Notes under the pieces: model-generated | What the model was told of the DNA's origin: nothing | The model's database searches: none | Seen by the model: only the letters and a program-made list of their open reading frames with translations | Translations under genes and position numbers: made by a program | Assembly: GCF_008831285.2 (NCBI RefSeq) | Contig: NC_045142.1 | Location: 22,939,300 to 23,003,299, forward strand | DNA: 64,000 nt | Origin: Nymphaea colorata | Lineage: Eukaryota > Streptophyta > Magnoliopsida > Nymphaeales > Nymphaeaceae | Direction of reading: 5' to 3' | Shown here: positions 1-10,271 of the stretch, piece after piece | How positions within the stretch are numbered: position 1 is the first letter of the stretch | How the letters are laid out: each line of letters starts with the position of its first letter

Positions 1-595
1 AAAGTACTGTGCATGTGTTGCAGAAAGAAGTTGCTTTATGGAAAAGATTGTTCTTTAATTTGTTATCTATATCCAGGTATATGGACCTGTTAAGATGTTA
101 CCATTGCTCGTCTGAATAATCTTGAACATTCAAGAGGTTTTTGATGCAAGGTTCAATAAGTGTGTCAGTGAACATCCATAATGTTTACCTGAAAATCCTT
201 CTTACAAGGCACTATCACTACCATAATTTTGGATATGTTCACTTACATCAAACCATGGTCATTCTCAATGTTTCCTTCCTGAAGCTTCAACACTAAAATC
301 ATAGTTATCACCACACTCTCTATCTTCCCAACTTGAAACCGTAGAACTCTCAGCCATTTATACCCCCGCCTACAAACTAGGAGTGATATGTTTCTTTCGC
401 TCTTAAATTAGATACTTTATCACCTAATCTTCATATGCCTTCTTAATCATGCATCTTATCGCCCAAACTAGAGTTTTAGAAGCCACACTCTATCTCTAAT
501 TAGACAGTCCTGACCCCTAATTACAATTCTAATTGCTTGCTCCACTTTACACACTTTCCCATGTTGAAGGAAAGAAACAACTGCATATGCGCATT
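1..595. repeat. Direct repeat L1, left copy
   Basis: This segment recurs, nearly identical and in the same orientation, at 17712-18310. Both begin with an AAAGTA...TGTGTTGCAGAAAG stretch and end near GAAAGAAACAACTGCATATG. It contains no coding sequence I can recognise. Together with L2 it brackets the inverted gene X/RPA3 block, so it is probably part of a larger segmental duplication, not a transposon terminus; I see no TG...CA ends or primer-binding site. Confidence 0.8.
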
Positions 596-1676
596 ACTTT
601 GACGAAACATGCCATGGTAACCAGTGGCTGTCTGGACCTCAATTTCAGAATGTTTTACCTCCATGGGTACAAGACCGATTAGTTTCCATAAGGATAGCTA
701 GGTTAATCATCTTTCAGAGCCTAGATTGCTCATAAGATAATTACAGACATTCCATGAACATTTGAAAGCGATTCTGGAGAAGAAACGCATGTTAACCAAC
801 TGCACTGAAACGAAAACTCTCTATCATGAATTTATACATTGGCAATTCTCTGTGCACCCAAATTTTTATTTTGTACAAAAAAATGCCCATCTGGGTTTTC
901 AACTTGTTAAAATCCTATCGACCTGATATCATTCATAAGCTCCGTTATCAGTTCAGGAACACAATCATTCGGAATTCTATGTGACAGTGAAGAACTTTCG
1001 AAGCTATCCACCGCTGGGGAGCCATAATCTTCGCTTTCACGGGGAACTTTTGTGCTGTTCGCTGTTCGAGAGGCTGTTCGCTAGGAACACCTGTTCGGCT
1101 ACCGCCTACCCACTACAACCTACCCAGTACCCACAGGCCACAGGCCCACAACAGAGAGAGAGTCGAGAGCGAGGAAGAGATATACCTGATAACTTGAGTA
1201 ACCACAGGTCCACACGGCGGATGGAGTGAGAATCAATTGGGCATGCTGGAGTCACCGGAGCTTCCGACCTGCGAACGCCGAACGCCGGATGGGAGGTAGA
1301 CCGTCAGAGACACGGAGGAAGCTGCGCCCGAAGGAGAATGAAGGCGGGAATTGGGACATCACCTGAGGGAGATGTGCGAAAGCAGGGGTCGAGTGCAGAG
1401 CGGAGCCTCCCAATCTGCGGGGAAGAGCTACTGCGGAAGACAGAGCTGCCGTCCCCTTCTGTCTTCCTCTCGAAACAAGGCGGAGAAGGAGAAGGAGGCC
1501 CTAACGGGCATTTTTCTTCTCCGAAATTTTTTTTCCACCCTCGAGGTGGAAAGATTTTTCCGGAATAATAATTCCGGAACTCAACTCAACGGACACTTTT
1601 TCAGTCCTTGTTTAATGGGAGAATAATTTTTTAAAAATTTAAAATTTTTTCCTGAAACTACAGTGTATTGCTAATG
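596..1676. other. Intergenic; GC-richer patch with small fold-backs
   Basis: No supportable gene. About 1000-1500 is GC-richer than its surroundings, and its short open frames show no recognisable domain. At 1532-1552 lies a near-perfect palindrome centred on CTCGAG, and at 1558-1579 a TTCCGGAA...TTCCGGAA fold-back. These could be remains of a MITE. The interval is absent between the second copies of L1 and L2, so it was either inserted here or lost there. Confidence 0.5.
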
Positions 1677-2450
1677 CATCAAAGGCTCCCCTTATGGATT
1701 TATGGTTGGATCATTCTCCTTTTTATTCAACATTGATCTTCCAAAACAAACCTGTCTGTAAAAGCTATCAAACACAACCTAAGGCCAGCACATCCTCTCT
1801 CTCTCTCTCTCTTTTTCATTTTAAAGAATGTACATAACAATTCAATCCTATTGAATGGCTAACAACTAAAAATTTGTCACTAGCATTTATAGTGTACCAA
1901 CAGTTTATAGTGACTTTTAATGATAGTTTATAATTATTTTAGTGACAAATTTTTAGATTTTAATCGTCTATCATTATTGACTATATATATATTACCAAAT
2001 GGTTAAAAATAAAAAATCTGTCTTTAAAAGTATTATATATATTTTCAATGTTGTTGCAACCATAGTATGTTGGATGTCGATTATGAACCGATGGCTAAAA
2101 AATAAAGGAGCCATCACTAAACACGTCCAATTCATGGTAATTTTGGCAACAGCCTCTGGTTCTCTAAACCCGTGTTGTTGAGGGCACACGCTTCGAGGCT
2201 TGAAGCGTGCGCGTCAAAGCGTCTTCGTGAGGCGCAAATGAACCTGATGCGTGCAAGGCATCTGGAGCGCACGCTTCACAGGTCTAACGCTTGCTGTGCT
2301 TCAACGCATTTAACAACATTGCTTTAAACAGCCCATTTGAATTTTGGCAACATCCCATATTGGGTAGATTTGAATCCTCATATATATATATATATATATA
2401 TATCGTACCCAGTGATGTAGGACTTATTCCTACCTAATTTACCTAATTAA
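1677..2450. repeat. Direct repeat L2, left copy
   Basis: Recurs in the same orientation at about 20735-21130. Shared landmarks are TATGGTTGGATCATTCTC near the start, a hairpin MITE at 1866-1956 and CCCAGTGATGTAGGAC near 2410. The left copy is longer: about 300 bp at 2000-2380 (GC-rich around 2180-2290, with GCGTGCGCG-like words, plus a TA microsatellite) is missing from the right copy. Confidence 0.7.
1866..1956. mobile_element. Short hairpin MITE
   Basis: The ends are 17-bp inverted repeats: CTAAAAATTTGTCACTA at 1866-1882 and its complement at 1940-1956, enclosing about 57 bp. No protein can be encoded. A second copy lies at 20950-21040, and diverged relatives with TTTATGGTGACTTT-like interiors occur near 28580, 29860-29990 and 54030-54110. 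The fold-back shape and multiple copies support a miniature inverted-repeat element; the superfamily is not clear. Confidence 0.6.
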
Positions 2451-2582
2451 TTAGCCACTTCTTGTATGATGCACTGGAGAGAAATATAATGATGTAGGAC
2501 TTTAATTATTCACTTGATAATAACAAATATGTCACACATAATCTAGTTGCACCTACTCAGCACCTACATCATTATATTTATC

Positions 2583-3093
2583 TAGTCTGGAAATGTAAAG
2601 CAAAAAGTTTTGCATTATTGCATTTAACACACTTTCTCTTGAATCAGCAAGTGATAAGTCAAATGAGGTCTTTTTCTTTCTTGCGGAAGAATGGATATTT
2701 CTAGCCCTGCAGCTTTGTCAATAGGGTGCTGACTGTAGTTAAGGTTTTGCAGAATGATGGTGGGGTTCTTACTGGGCAACCACCAGATGGCCATCAAATA
2801 TCTGTTAAGGGCCTCATTCCTTCCAAGTTGTCAAAATATGTTGAAGTTATTGGTGTTGCTGAGGGCAATCAATCCATACGTGCTGAAATATACACAAATT
2901 TTGGTGATACTTTTGGTAATTCTCTTATCATTCATATTCATTTAAGCAGAATTACAGAAGATGATTTGAGCTTGATGATAAGAATTCACAGGTTAATGGT
3001 AGTGACCATATGATAGTGGGGTTTCTCCAATTCCTGTGCCTCCATCAATGCATGATTGGTGAAGATTTTGCTCTGAACATCATTATATTTCCC
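2583..3093 (+). pseudogene. RPA14 (RPA3) pseudogene, inverted truncated copy
   Basis: Matches, in opposite orientation, the end of intron 1, the main coding exon and the start of the next intron of the intact RPA3 gene at 7447-9765. Three faults make it dead. The splice acceptor before the start codon reads TTGCGG instead of TTGCAG. About 30 bp are missing after codon 8 (SSPAA), which shifts the frame. The final exon is absent. The frame from 2726 (VVKVLQNDGG...) still shows the OB-fold core, so decay is recent. The copy ends in the scrambled junction at 3094-3193. Confidence 0.85.
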
Positions 3094-3193
3094 TATAAAA
3101 TCAACACCTTCCAATTATTAAGAAATGAGGCCCTTAACAGATATTTGACTTATCACTTGAATAAGTGAATATCAAACTATGGTCAGTACCATT
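3094..3193. other. Scrambled junction of templated fragments
   Basis: Between the RPA3 pseudogene and the gene X arm lie four short fragments, each identical to forward-strand sequence in or beside the intact RPA3 gene: 3095-3127 equals 8497-8529, 3126-3148 equals 8044-8066, 3144-3160 equals 8228-8244, and 3178-3193 equals 7851-7866. Adjacent fragments overlap by 2-5 nt. This is the signature expected of template switching during repair. Confidence 0.8.
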
Positions 3194-6100
3194 TCATTGA
3201 ATGATGCCTCATTACTGTGTGCCTTGTTACATGGTTGCAGAGTTTTGATTCGAGCCACACACTCACGCACACATGAAGTTAAAACTTAAAAGTAAAGACA
3301 ATTTTGCAAGTTTGCATTTGTGTGCCACCCTAGGTATCTTCTTCTTTCTTCTTCCTCTTTCTCCTTTCTTCTTTTGTCTCTTCCTCCTCTTTCTTCTTCT
3401 TTTCTTCTTCTCCACCAAAATGTCTTGTCCATGTATGTGGTTGAACTTGTGGATTTGCCCTTTTTTTAGTGAATCCAAACAGGCAGCCTGAACGGCCATG
3501 CACTCTTTCATGAAGAGAAAAACTTTGTAACTTGTTGAAGAAACCTTATTGTATTGGTAAAAAATCAAATGAAAGCAACATTGCCCAGTTTATCTTAATC
3601 CATTGGGGATTTGTTTGCCTAGCAGAAAGGTATGTGAAACGACAAAAGCAAATAATATAACAAATATTAATATTTTGTAATACTCTCAGAATAGGCAATC
3701 ACTTCAACATTTCAAAATTTCTTCTCCATCCATATATTTTTAATTATTGAGATATGTTCATAACATCTCTGATCTTTGCTGCATGGTTTTGAAGTGAAAA
3801 TGTGGATTACTTTACATGTTCGATGACGTTTCACTGGTTCACGACCACAAATTATAGCTTGACCAACTATCCAACAATGTGACCCGGGTTTTTAGTAAAC
3901 TTGCAGTGTCTATTGCCATTTTTTCCATTCCTCATGAGCGTTGTCCAATCTGAGATGAAGTCAGGAAACTATACAAATATCACATGATCTAGATTGATAT
4001 TCCCGGCCACTGTGACTTTACCTTGCAAGGTTTGAGATGTTGCAGTTGCATCATGTTGTCATTATCCCTGATGTGGGATTAGGGTTGTTCAAACTTGGAC
4101 ATTACCCTGTGAATTGATTTGGTCTATTGGCACCAACTTTTGAACAAGTTGAATTTTGATCTCAACGTATATTAATTGTATTTATAGAAGGAGAAAGAAA
4201 GAGTGAAGGAGAATGGTAGACTAATTTATCTATTCATATTGAATTCATATTCTGCATTTCTATGTAAAAGTTTTGAAGGGGTTTTATCTTCTTCCAAATT
4301 ATTGTCATTTGTTTATGTGCTTGTCAACTGTCGATCATGTAAAGTATCTTCATGTTTCCCATCTTCTCCTGTGTGAGCAATGAGTTGTAACCAGCTTCTG
4401 CACTCAATTTTTTGCATGAAACATTATTGTTTCTGTGCAGTCAGGTAGTATCAGTGATTATGTACGAGAACCAAACGTCAAGAAAGCTGATAGATAACAT
4501 GGACGACAAGGAAGAAAAGAAGTCCTTCAGAAAACTATTAAAGGCTGTTGAGCTCTTAGGTAAAAACCTTGTCCGTGCTTTGCTTCTTACAGAAATAGTT
4601 ATTCCTTCCTTTGGTTGTCCATACTTTTTCAGGGTCATGATAATAAAGATAAACAAAAAATTTCACATTGTATTAGTCTCTTCACTAATTTATAAATGTA
4701 TTATGAAGCATTTTTCTGTTAGTTTTCCAGTATGCTGCTGAACTTTTCAACCTTGTATTTTTGGCTTGTGGCTAAAGTTTACTGGTAAATATGTTGGAAG
4801 TTGTTCATCCTTTACAGCAACTAGCTGAAAAGCCTACTGGTCCAGCAACATCTCTATGCTGCTGAGTGGAAAGATACTGCTTTCTTGACTTGTCAACTCA
4901 GTTCAAGATGTCTGCATCAGGCTAAGTAGTAGCTATCCACACTTATGGAGGCTGGTCTGATGACCAAGATATCTGGATCGTTTCTTAACCTCCTGAATAT
5001 TATTCTTGAAGTTTCCAATCTCATTTTTCATGTTTCTGTCCTTGTTTTCACTTCTTTTCCATGATCAGCCACTTCTTGTATTTCTTTTGCCCTTAAGTTA
5101 GTCTGCTTTCTGATCGCTGTTCGGAAAAGTCATTGAGATTTAAGTATGATACCCACAGAAACAGAGATACATGGATTTTATTTTTTAAAAGGGCACAGGA
5201 TAAGAAAAGAAAAAACATAATTACTCACCACAGCTTTTAGCAGAAGAATGCAAAAAAAAAAAAATCTCAATCGTTCACTATGCAGGGTACCAGAAAAGGA
5301 ACTAAGGATCAAAGGCGCTTTGCAGAAGTCACCAGAGTGAGAAACCAAATCCACTATTAGCCTGACAGCCAAGAATTTCCTTTTGAGATCCTAAGCGTCT
5401 CTATTGTCACTGCAAAAATTCTTTTCCAGTGTATGTGAGGTGATTTCTGGCATGCTGCCTGAAGTTAAATCCATAAATCCCTGATGAAGTTAATTTCATT
5501 ACACCAAGAAATGCAGATTAATTGTGAGCCTTTTCCAAATTAACATCAGTCTGTGCACTTGAAACCGAAATGCAGAAACTAAGGATGTTGGTTAGCAAAA
5601 CTGATGATATCCTGTAACGCAAGCAATGCTGCATGAATCAAATAAAACCACACTCATACTATTATCATGACTTCACATCGATACGGTTATCAACTTTATC
5701 TAGCAAAAGTTAGAAAGCAGATGTTATTGTGCGTCTTTTCTTTTGTGTGTGATTTTGTTGTGTGTATCTTTTGACTGTTCTATGTCTTGTCAAGTGTAAT
5801 TTCAAATGTCTCTTGTGCCTAACATATGTGAGGCTTTCTTAGGATCTTCACGAATGAGTTGGAAAGAAAGGAAGAAGATGGAAGACCAAAATGTGGCTTC
5901 CCTAGGTGGAAAGATGAATGTTCATCCCTCTATTGGTTAAATCATGGTATCATTTTTATAGAGGTCTGACATTATTATATACTGATATTTTTACATTCAT
6001 GACAGCCTAAAAAGAATTGCAAGATGCCTGTCATTTTGGGGAGGAACATCATGAAAAAAAGGCAGGAAAAAGAGCAAAAATTATTTGAGGAGGTATTTTA

Positions 6101-6780
6101 TACACCAATGGTTTATGTGCACATGCACACACACACACACACATCCTAAACTTGGTAGGTGTGCACCAGATTTATGTCGTCTGCATGTCCATATTGGGCT
6201 GCTTATCAAAATTAAAAAGTAAGATTTGTATCCGTGTCTTGTTTTGTGTGGTTTGTTTAGCAGAAAAATTCAGGATCCTGTTAGTATGATGTGAAAAAAG
6301 GCTTGTCAAGTTATAAGTACTCTGGATCTTAGATCCCGTCATGGTAAATGCAGTTGGATGATCCCTATCTATCAAAAGACTTGGAGGCAGAGACAAGGCT
6401 ATATGTGGTGTCTATTAAGTATTAAGTGAGAATGAGGTCATCGACTTGGGTTTGGAACTCTTTCTCTCTCTAAACTTTAGCTTCCTCCATGCTTTTTCCA
6501 GGGTCTTATTGATCAGATTCCTCGGAAATATACTAGCAAAAGCCAGAAAACCGGGCGAGAAGATCAAGTGCTCAAAATTAGCCAAGGTAATTTCAGAAAT
6601 GGCATGTTGGATGTGAAGCATATCTTGAGAAAGGATGAAGCTGCTTCTAGGATGGAAGACCATAACCACCGAGGTGGTAAAGACAAGAAGAGAGGCAAAA
6701 GGAAGCAGCAGAACGGCAAGAAGAGAAGGCGAAGGAGCTAATTTGGACAGCAAATTAATGCTAATCGGTTAGAGACACGA
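3194..6780. repeat. Inverted-repeat arm B, left
   Basis: This 3.6-kb arm is the reverse complement of 12303-16080, with many substitutions and small indels. The outer end carries GAATGATGCCTCATTACTGTG and the inner end TTAGAGACACGAA. It lacks about 105 bp near 3300 that are present in the right arm. It holds a decayed copy of gene X. Only about 5.5 kb separates the arms. Confidence 0.9.
4441..6741 (+). pseudogene. Gene X pseudogene (left-arm copy)
   Basis: Exon remnants lie at 4441-4559, 5843-5913, 6006-6092 and 6502-6741, mirroring the intact gene on the minus strand at 12346-14648. Two lesions are visible. One extra T near 4459 shifts the frame of the first exon. The donor after GGTGGAAAG is ATGAATG where the right copy has GTGAGTG. 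The last two exons stay open and end in the same basic tail. RPA3 pseudogene sequence sits upstream where a promoter would be expected. This is most likely an unexpressed duplicate, although it could be transcribed as antisense to the right copy. Confidence 0.75.
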
Positions 6781-7446
6781 ACAGACGCAAACAAATGCAC
6801 CAACCATATTGTGATAAGCGCATTTAACACAGTTTTGTGGTAAGACCTGCAAACATGCTCATGAAGAGACGCAAACAAATACACCAACCATATTGTTCTG
6901 TCAAACCCAATCTCATAAGGTGCTACTTCATATCCACAGGCAATCAAAAGAATGTTCTCCAGAAATTTTGATAAGATATAAGTGGCCCGTCTTGCAAAAA
7001 TATTCTGGTTCCACCTCTACACTTGCACAGGTATGCACAAGGAATGTACAATAAGAAGTCAACCGAATCACTTGATTAATAATAAACTTTTGGTTTGGCC
7101 CAAATCTAAGTTCGAAGCTACCAAATCCAAATCAAGTTGCACCTACTCAGCAAGGATATTTGGTTCAATAGTTAATAGTTGGATTGAATAAGAAAATTCA
7201 CATCGAATTAATCATCAGATGCAAATAAGATATAGTGCTTTCTTTCTTTCAGTAGGTATAGTTATTCAACTTTCCAGTCTGATCAGTTTTTAAAAACACA
7301 TGCACAAGAACTAAAAGATCTCCGTAAAGAACCAAATGTATACAGATTCCTTCATATACATGCTGCTTTCCAACATACTGCTTTCCAAAACAAAATTTGA
7401 TTTAAAGCTGAAAATTAAGCCTTCCAACCCTCTGAAAGGACCACTC
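6781..7446. other. Spacer 3' of RPA3
   Basis: No gene seen. It holds two copies of a 29-bp sequence beginning GACGCAAACAAAT, at 6784-6812 and 6868-6896, differing at one base. Both touch the inner edge of arm B, so they may mark the breakpoint. From about 7250 to 7446 the sequence is probably the 3' UTR and downstream flank of the RPA3 gene. Confidence 0.4.
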
Positions 7447-9765
7447 CTAGATGAACAGACTCTTGTACTCTGAATTTGCTAGATGACACAACTTATTGAA
7501 GTTATCCAGAGCTGCAACAAAGAAACAAGTACAACAATGTCAGATTCTAATAAGCACTGGGCACATCAAATAATCTATCACTCATATGCGCTTCAAAATG
7601 AGCGTATCATGCCATTGGTGGACAATTATATATAAGGACATAAAGGTGGAGTAAATCAAAGTATTCCTGCAATACAACTAATAATAGGCTTGGTGAATAG
7701 CCGAGTCACTCCCCGGCATTATAGCAAGTATCAGAGATTCAGACACATTTGCAATTTGTAACTGAACAGAAATATAATGATGTTCAGAGCAAAATCTTCA
7801 CCAATCATGGCACTGATGGAGGCACAGGAATTGGAAAAACCCCACTATCATATGGTCAGTACCATTAACCTGTGAATCTTATCATCAAGCTCAAATTATC
7901 TTCTGTAATTCTGCTTAAATGAATATGAATGATAAGAGACTTACCAAAAGTATCACCAAAATTTGTGCATATATCAGCACGTATCGATTGATTGCCATCA
8001 GCAACACCAATAACTTCGACATATTGTGACAACTTGGAAGGAGTGAGGCCCTTAACAGATATTTGATGGCCATCTGGTGATTGCCCAGTAAGAATCCCAC
8101 CATCATTCTGCAAAACCTTAACTACAGTCCGCACCCTACGCCCTGTATACATCTTTAATAGTTCTGCATTGACAAAAGCTGCAGGGCTAGAAATATCCAT
8201 TCTTCTGCAAAAAAGAAAAAGACCTCATTTGACTTATCACTTGATGATTCAAGAGAAAGTGTGTTAAATGCAATAATGGCCATACTTAATGCCATAATGC
8301 CAAAAACATTTTGCTTTACATTTCCAGACTAGACAATAATTGACCAGATATTAGCCATTAGGTTTTCACAAGGACCTCCAGTTCAACTGCTTGGTGCTTA
8401 TGTAATGAAGCTAATTATCACTCAATTGTGTGATAAAACAAAGACAAAGAAAACAAGTGAATTAAAATGTGGTCGAATCAAATCTATATATGAACAATAA
8501 AATCAACACCTTCCAATTATTAAGAAATGTCATTTTTTTTCCTCGTCACATACATTTTACTTATTTTTGTGATTTACTTTATTTACAAATGCCTTTTCTC
8601 TATAATAGCACATGTCATTCTTACTTTTTTTTTTTCAGTGGTGAACTCCTTTAACCATTCCAATTTCCCTCATCAAATGAACCAAGCAAAGAAGAAAAAT
8701 GAAATAGCAAGTACCAGAGGAAATGGAAAATCATACTCATATTTAGAAAGGGAAGAGCGTGAACTTTACAAGATGAATGCTGTAAGCTTTTAGTTTACTC
8801 TTGCTTTCAGTAAATCGAGCACCCAAAAAGATAACGAACTAACCTAAACAATACTGAGGGTTCCCTAGGTAAAAGGACTTCTGATTGGCCTTTCTTTATA
8901 TTATATTAGAAAAGGATGTTTCTTTGTTGAAGTTCTATTTACATCTATTCACCAGTCAAGTTGGTCCACCGACACAGTGATGTGTTCATGATTTGATAAA
9001 GTATTCTGTTTCTACATTTTGCTGATTCGTTGCTCTTTAACCTTAAAAGTTTAAACAGCTATTTCCACTGTGGGTACGATTAACTTCAGCTTCAGACTGA
9101 TTGTTATTATCGTACAAAATTCATTCTAGTTTTTCTCTTCTATTAAAATTAAGTGTACATATTAATACGCAATTGGCAAAAGTTATCTAAGTTGCACATA
9201 GATCAAGTAGAAACCTAAGTATGAAACAAGATATCCCTAGTTACAGGCTGTTGAAACAATGATATAGCAAAAGATTGTTAGTATGCTTCATTAGCAAAAT
9301 CTTTCACTTCTGTGTCTAAGAAGTCCATGTCTCCTATCTTGGTTTGTTTTGGCCTTTTAGGATTGAAAATCAAACCAGAAAGAAGCTACGAAGAAAGTGA
9401 ACCATCATCAGGCATCACTCCATTAAACAGCTGATAGAACGCGAGCAGAGATAACAAAGCCCTAAGCAACTAGTGATCCATGTACAGCCAAATCCTTTTT
9501 TTTTTTCTTTCTTCTTTGCCTACGGTCATCAATTACTAGGGTCCCCCCTCAACCAAAATAGAGGTGGCTGAATATAAACCCTACTTGCGATCCCAGCGAC
9601 TTTTCCAACTTTGAAAACCAAGTAAATGAATACCCACCGAGTAAGAGATCAACGGAAATTTCAAGTTTCAATAGAGGATCGTCCTAGCCCACAAAAACAT
9701 AGGTCCTTTCTTCTTCTTTCTCCCCCCATGCAGGAGTGAGAGAGAGAGAGAGAGAGACTCTTACC
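7447..9765 (-). CDS. RPA3: Replication protein A 14-kDa subunit (RPA3/RPA14)
   Basis: Smallest subunit of the RPA heterotrimer, which coats single-stranded DNA in replication, repair and recombination in the nucleus. Coding exons are 7945-8200 and 7447-7511, joined in phase to 106 residues, the usual length for plant RPA14. The protein is one OB fold: MDISSPAAFVN at the start, then the YVEVIGVADGNQSIRA core typical of the plant family, and a C-terminal helix NFNKLCHLANSEYKSLFI. Splice sites are CTTTTG/GTAAGT and TTGCAG/CTCTGG. An upstream non-coding exon ends at 9765 (AAG/GTAAGAG) and joins an acceptor before AAGAATGG (8204). This 5'-UTR intron is about 1.56 kb. Paired E2F sites lie at 9823-9855. 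The flanking inverted arms and pseudocopy show that the locus was rearranged, but this copy is intact. Confidence 0.93.
8205..9764 (-). other. 5'-UTR intron of RPA3
   Basis: A long leader intron bounded by GTAAGAG (donor beside 9765) and a pyrimidine-rich TTTTTTGCAG acceptor beside 8204. Its 3' end was copied, inverted, into the pseudogene at 2583-2690. I see no further gene in it. Short poly-T tracts and a GA microsatellite at 9736-9756 are present. Confidence 0.6.
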
Positions 9766-9822
9766 TTGGTAGCGATCAACTGGGATGCCCACCTGCAACA
9801 AAGAGAGAGAGAGAGAGGAATG

Positions 9823-9855
9823 GCGCGGGAAAGTAAAGGTAGTTATTTCCCGCGC
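9823..9855. promoter_or_regulatory. Inverted pair of E2F sites in the RPA3 promoter/leader
   Basis: GCGCGGGAAA at 9823-9832 and TTTCCCGCGC at 9846-9855 form a perfect 10-bp inverted repeat with a 13-bp spacer. Each contains the plant E2F core TTTCCCGC. They sit 60-90 bp upstream of the leader-exon donor, near the expected transcription start. E2F control of RPA subunit genes at G1/S is established; binding here is inferred. Confidence 0.75.
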
Positions 9856-9892
9856 GTGGTTTTTCTAGGCGCGTGGTTTTTTTAGGGGTGGG

Positions 9893-10271
9893 CGTCGGGC
9901 CGGCCCGTCTGGCCAGAAGCACGGGCCCCGGCCCGGCCCGATATCCCAGGTCCCGGCCCGGGCCGTTTGAGCAACACAGTATTCGTCCGACGGTCCGCGC
10001 GGCGAAGTCACAGCCACGTCGCCGTCCGATGGCGTGCTGGGCGTGCCGGCCTTCATGTCGCCGGAGGAGGAGGAGGAGGGGTTGGAGCGGGAGATGGAGG
10101 GGGAGCGGGAGACGGAGGAGGGGTTGGAACGGGAGAAGAAGGGGGATGGTGAGCGGGTGGGTGGGGTCGGGCCGACCCGGGTTGCGTCATCTGGTTCGGT
10201 CGGAAAAACGGCTCGGACCTGTGCCCGACCGGGTCGGGTATCAGGTTCTCGATAGTGGCTTGACCCACCCA
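9893..10271. mobile_element. GC-rich non-autonomous element with GGCCCGG words
   Basis: An abrupt GC island in AT-rich DNA. Its ends are related inverted sequences, GGGTGGGCGTCGGGCC at the left and the complement of a TGGGTGGGTCAAGCC end at the right, filled with repeats of GGGCCGGCCC and CCCGGCCC. The middle (about 9990-10140) has gene-like composition, with runs of GAG/GAA codons in the plus frame from 10034, and could be a captured exon; I do not recognise the protein. No clear target duplication was found. It lies immediately upstream of the RPA3 E2F sites. Confidence 0.45.

Noticed and set aside
7865-8200. RPA3 read as a single 111-residue exon
   Set aside because: Residues after DTFG come from the intron; the true final exon (SEYKSLFI end) is at 7447-7511 and a GTAAGT donor sits at the boundary.
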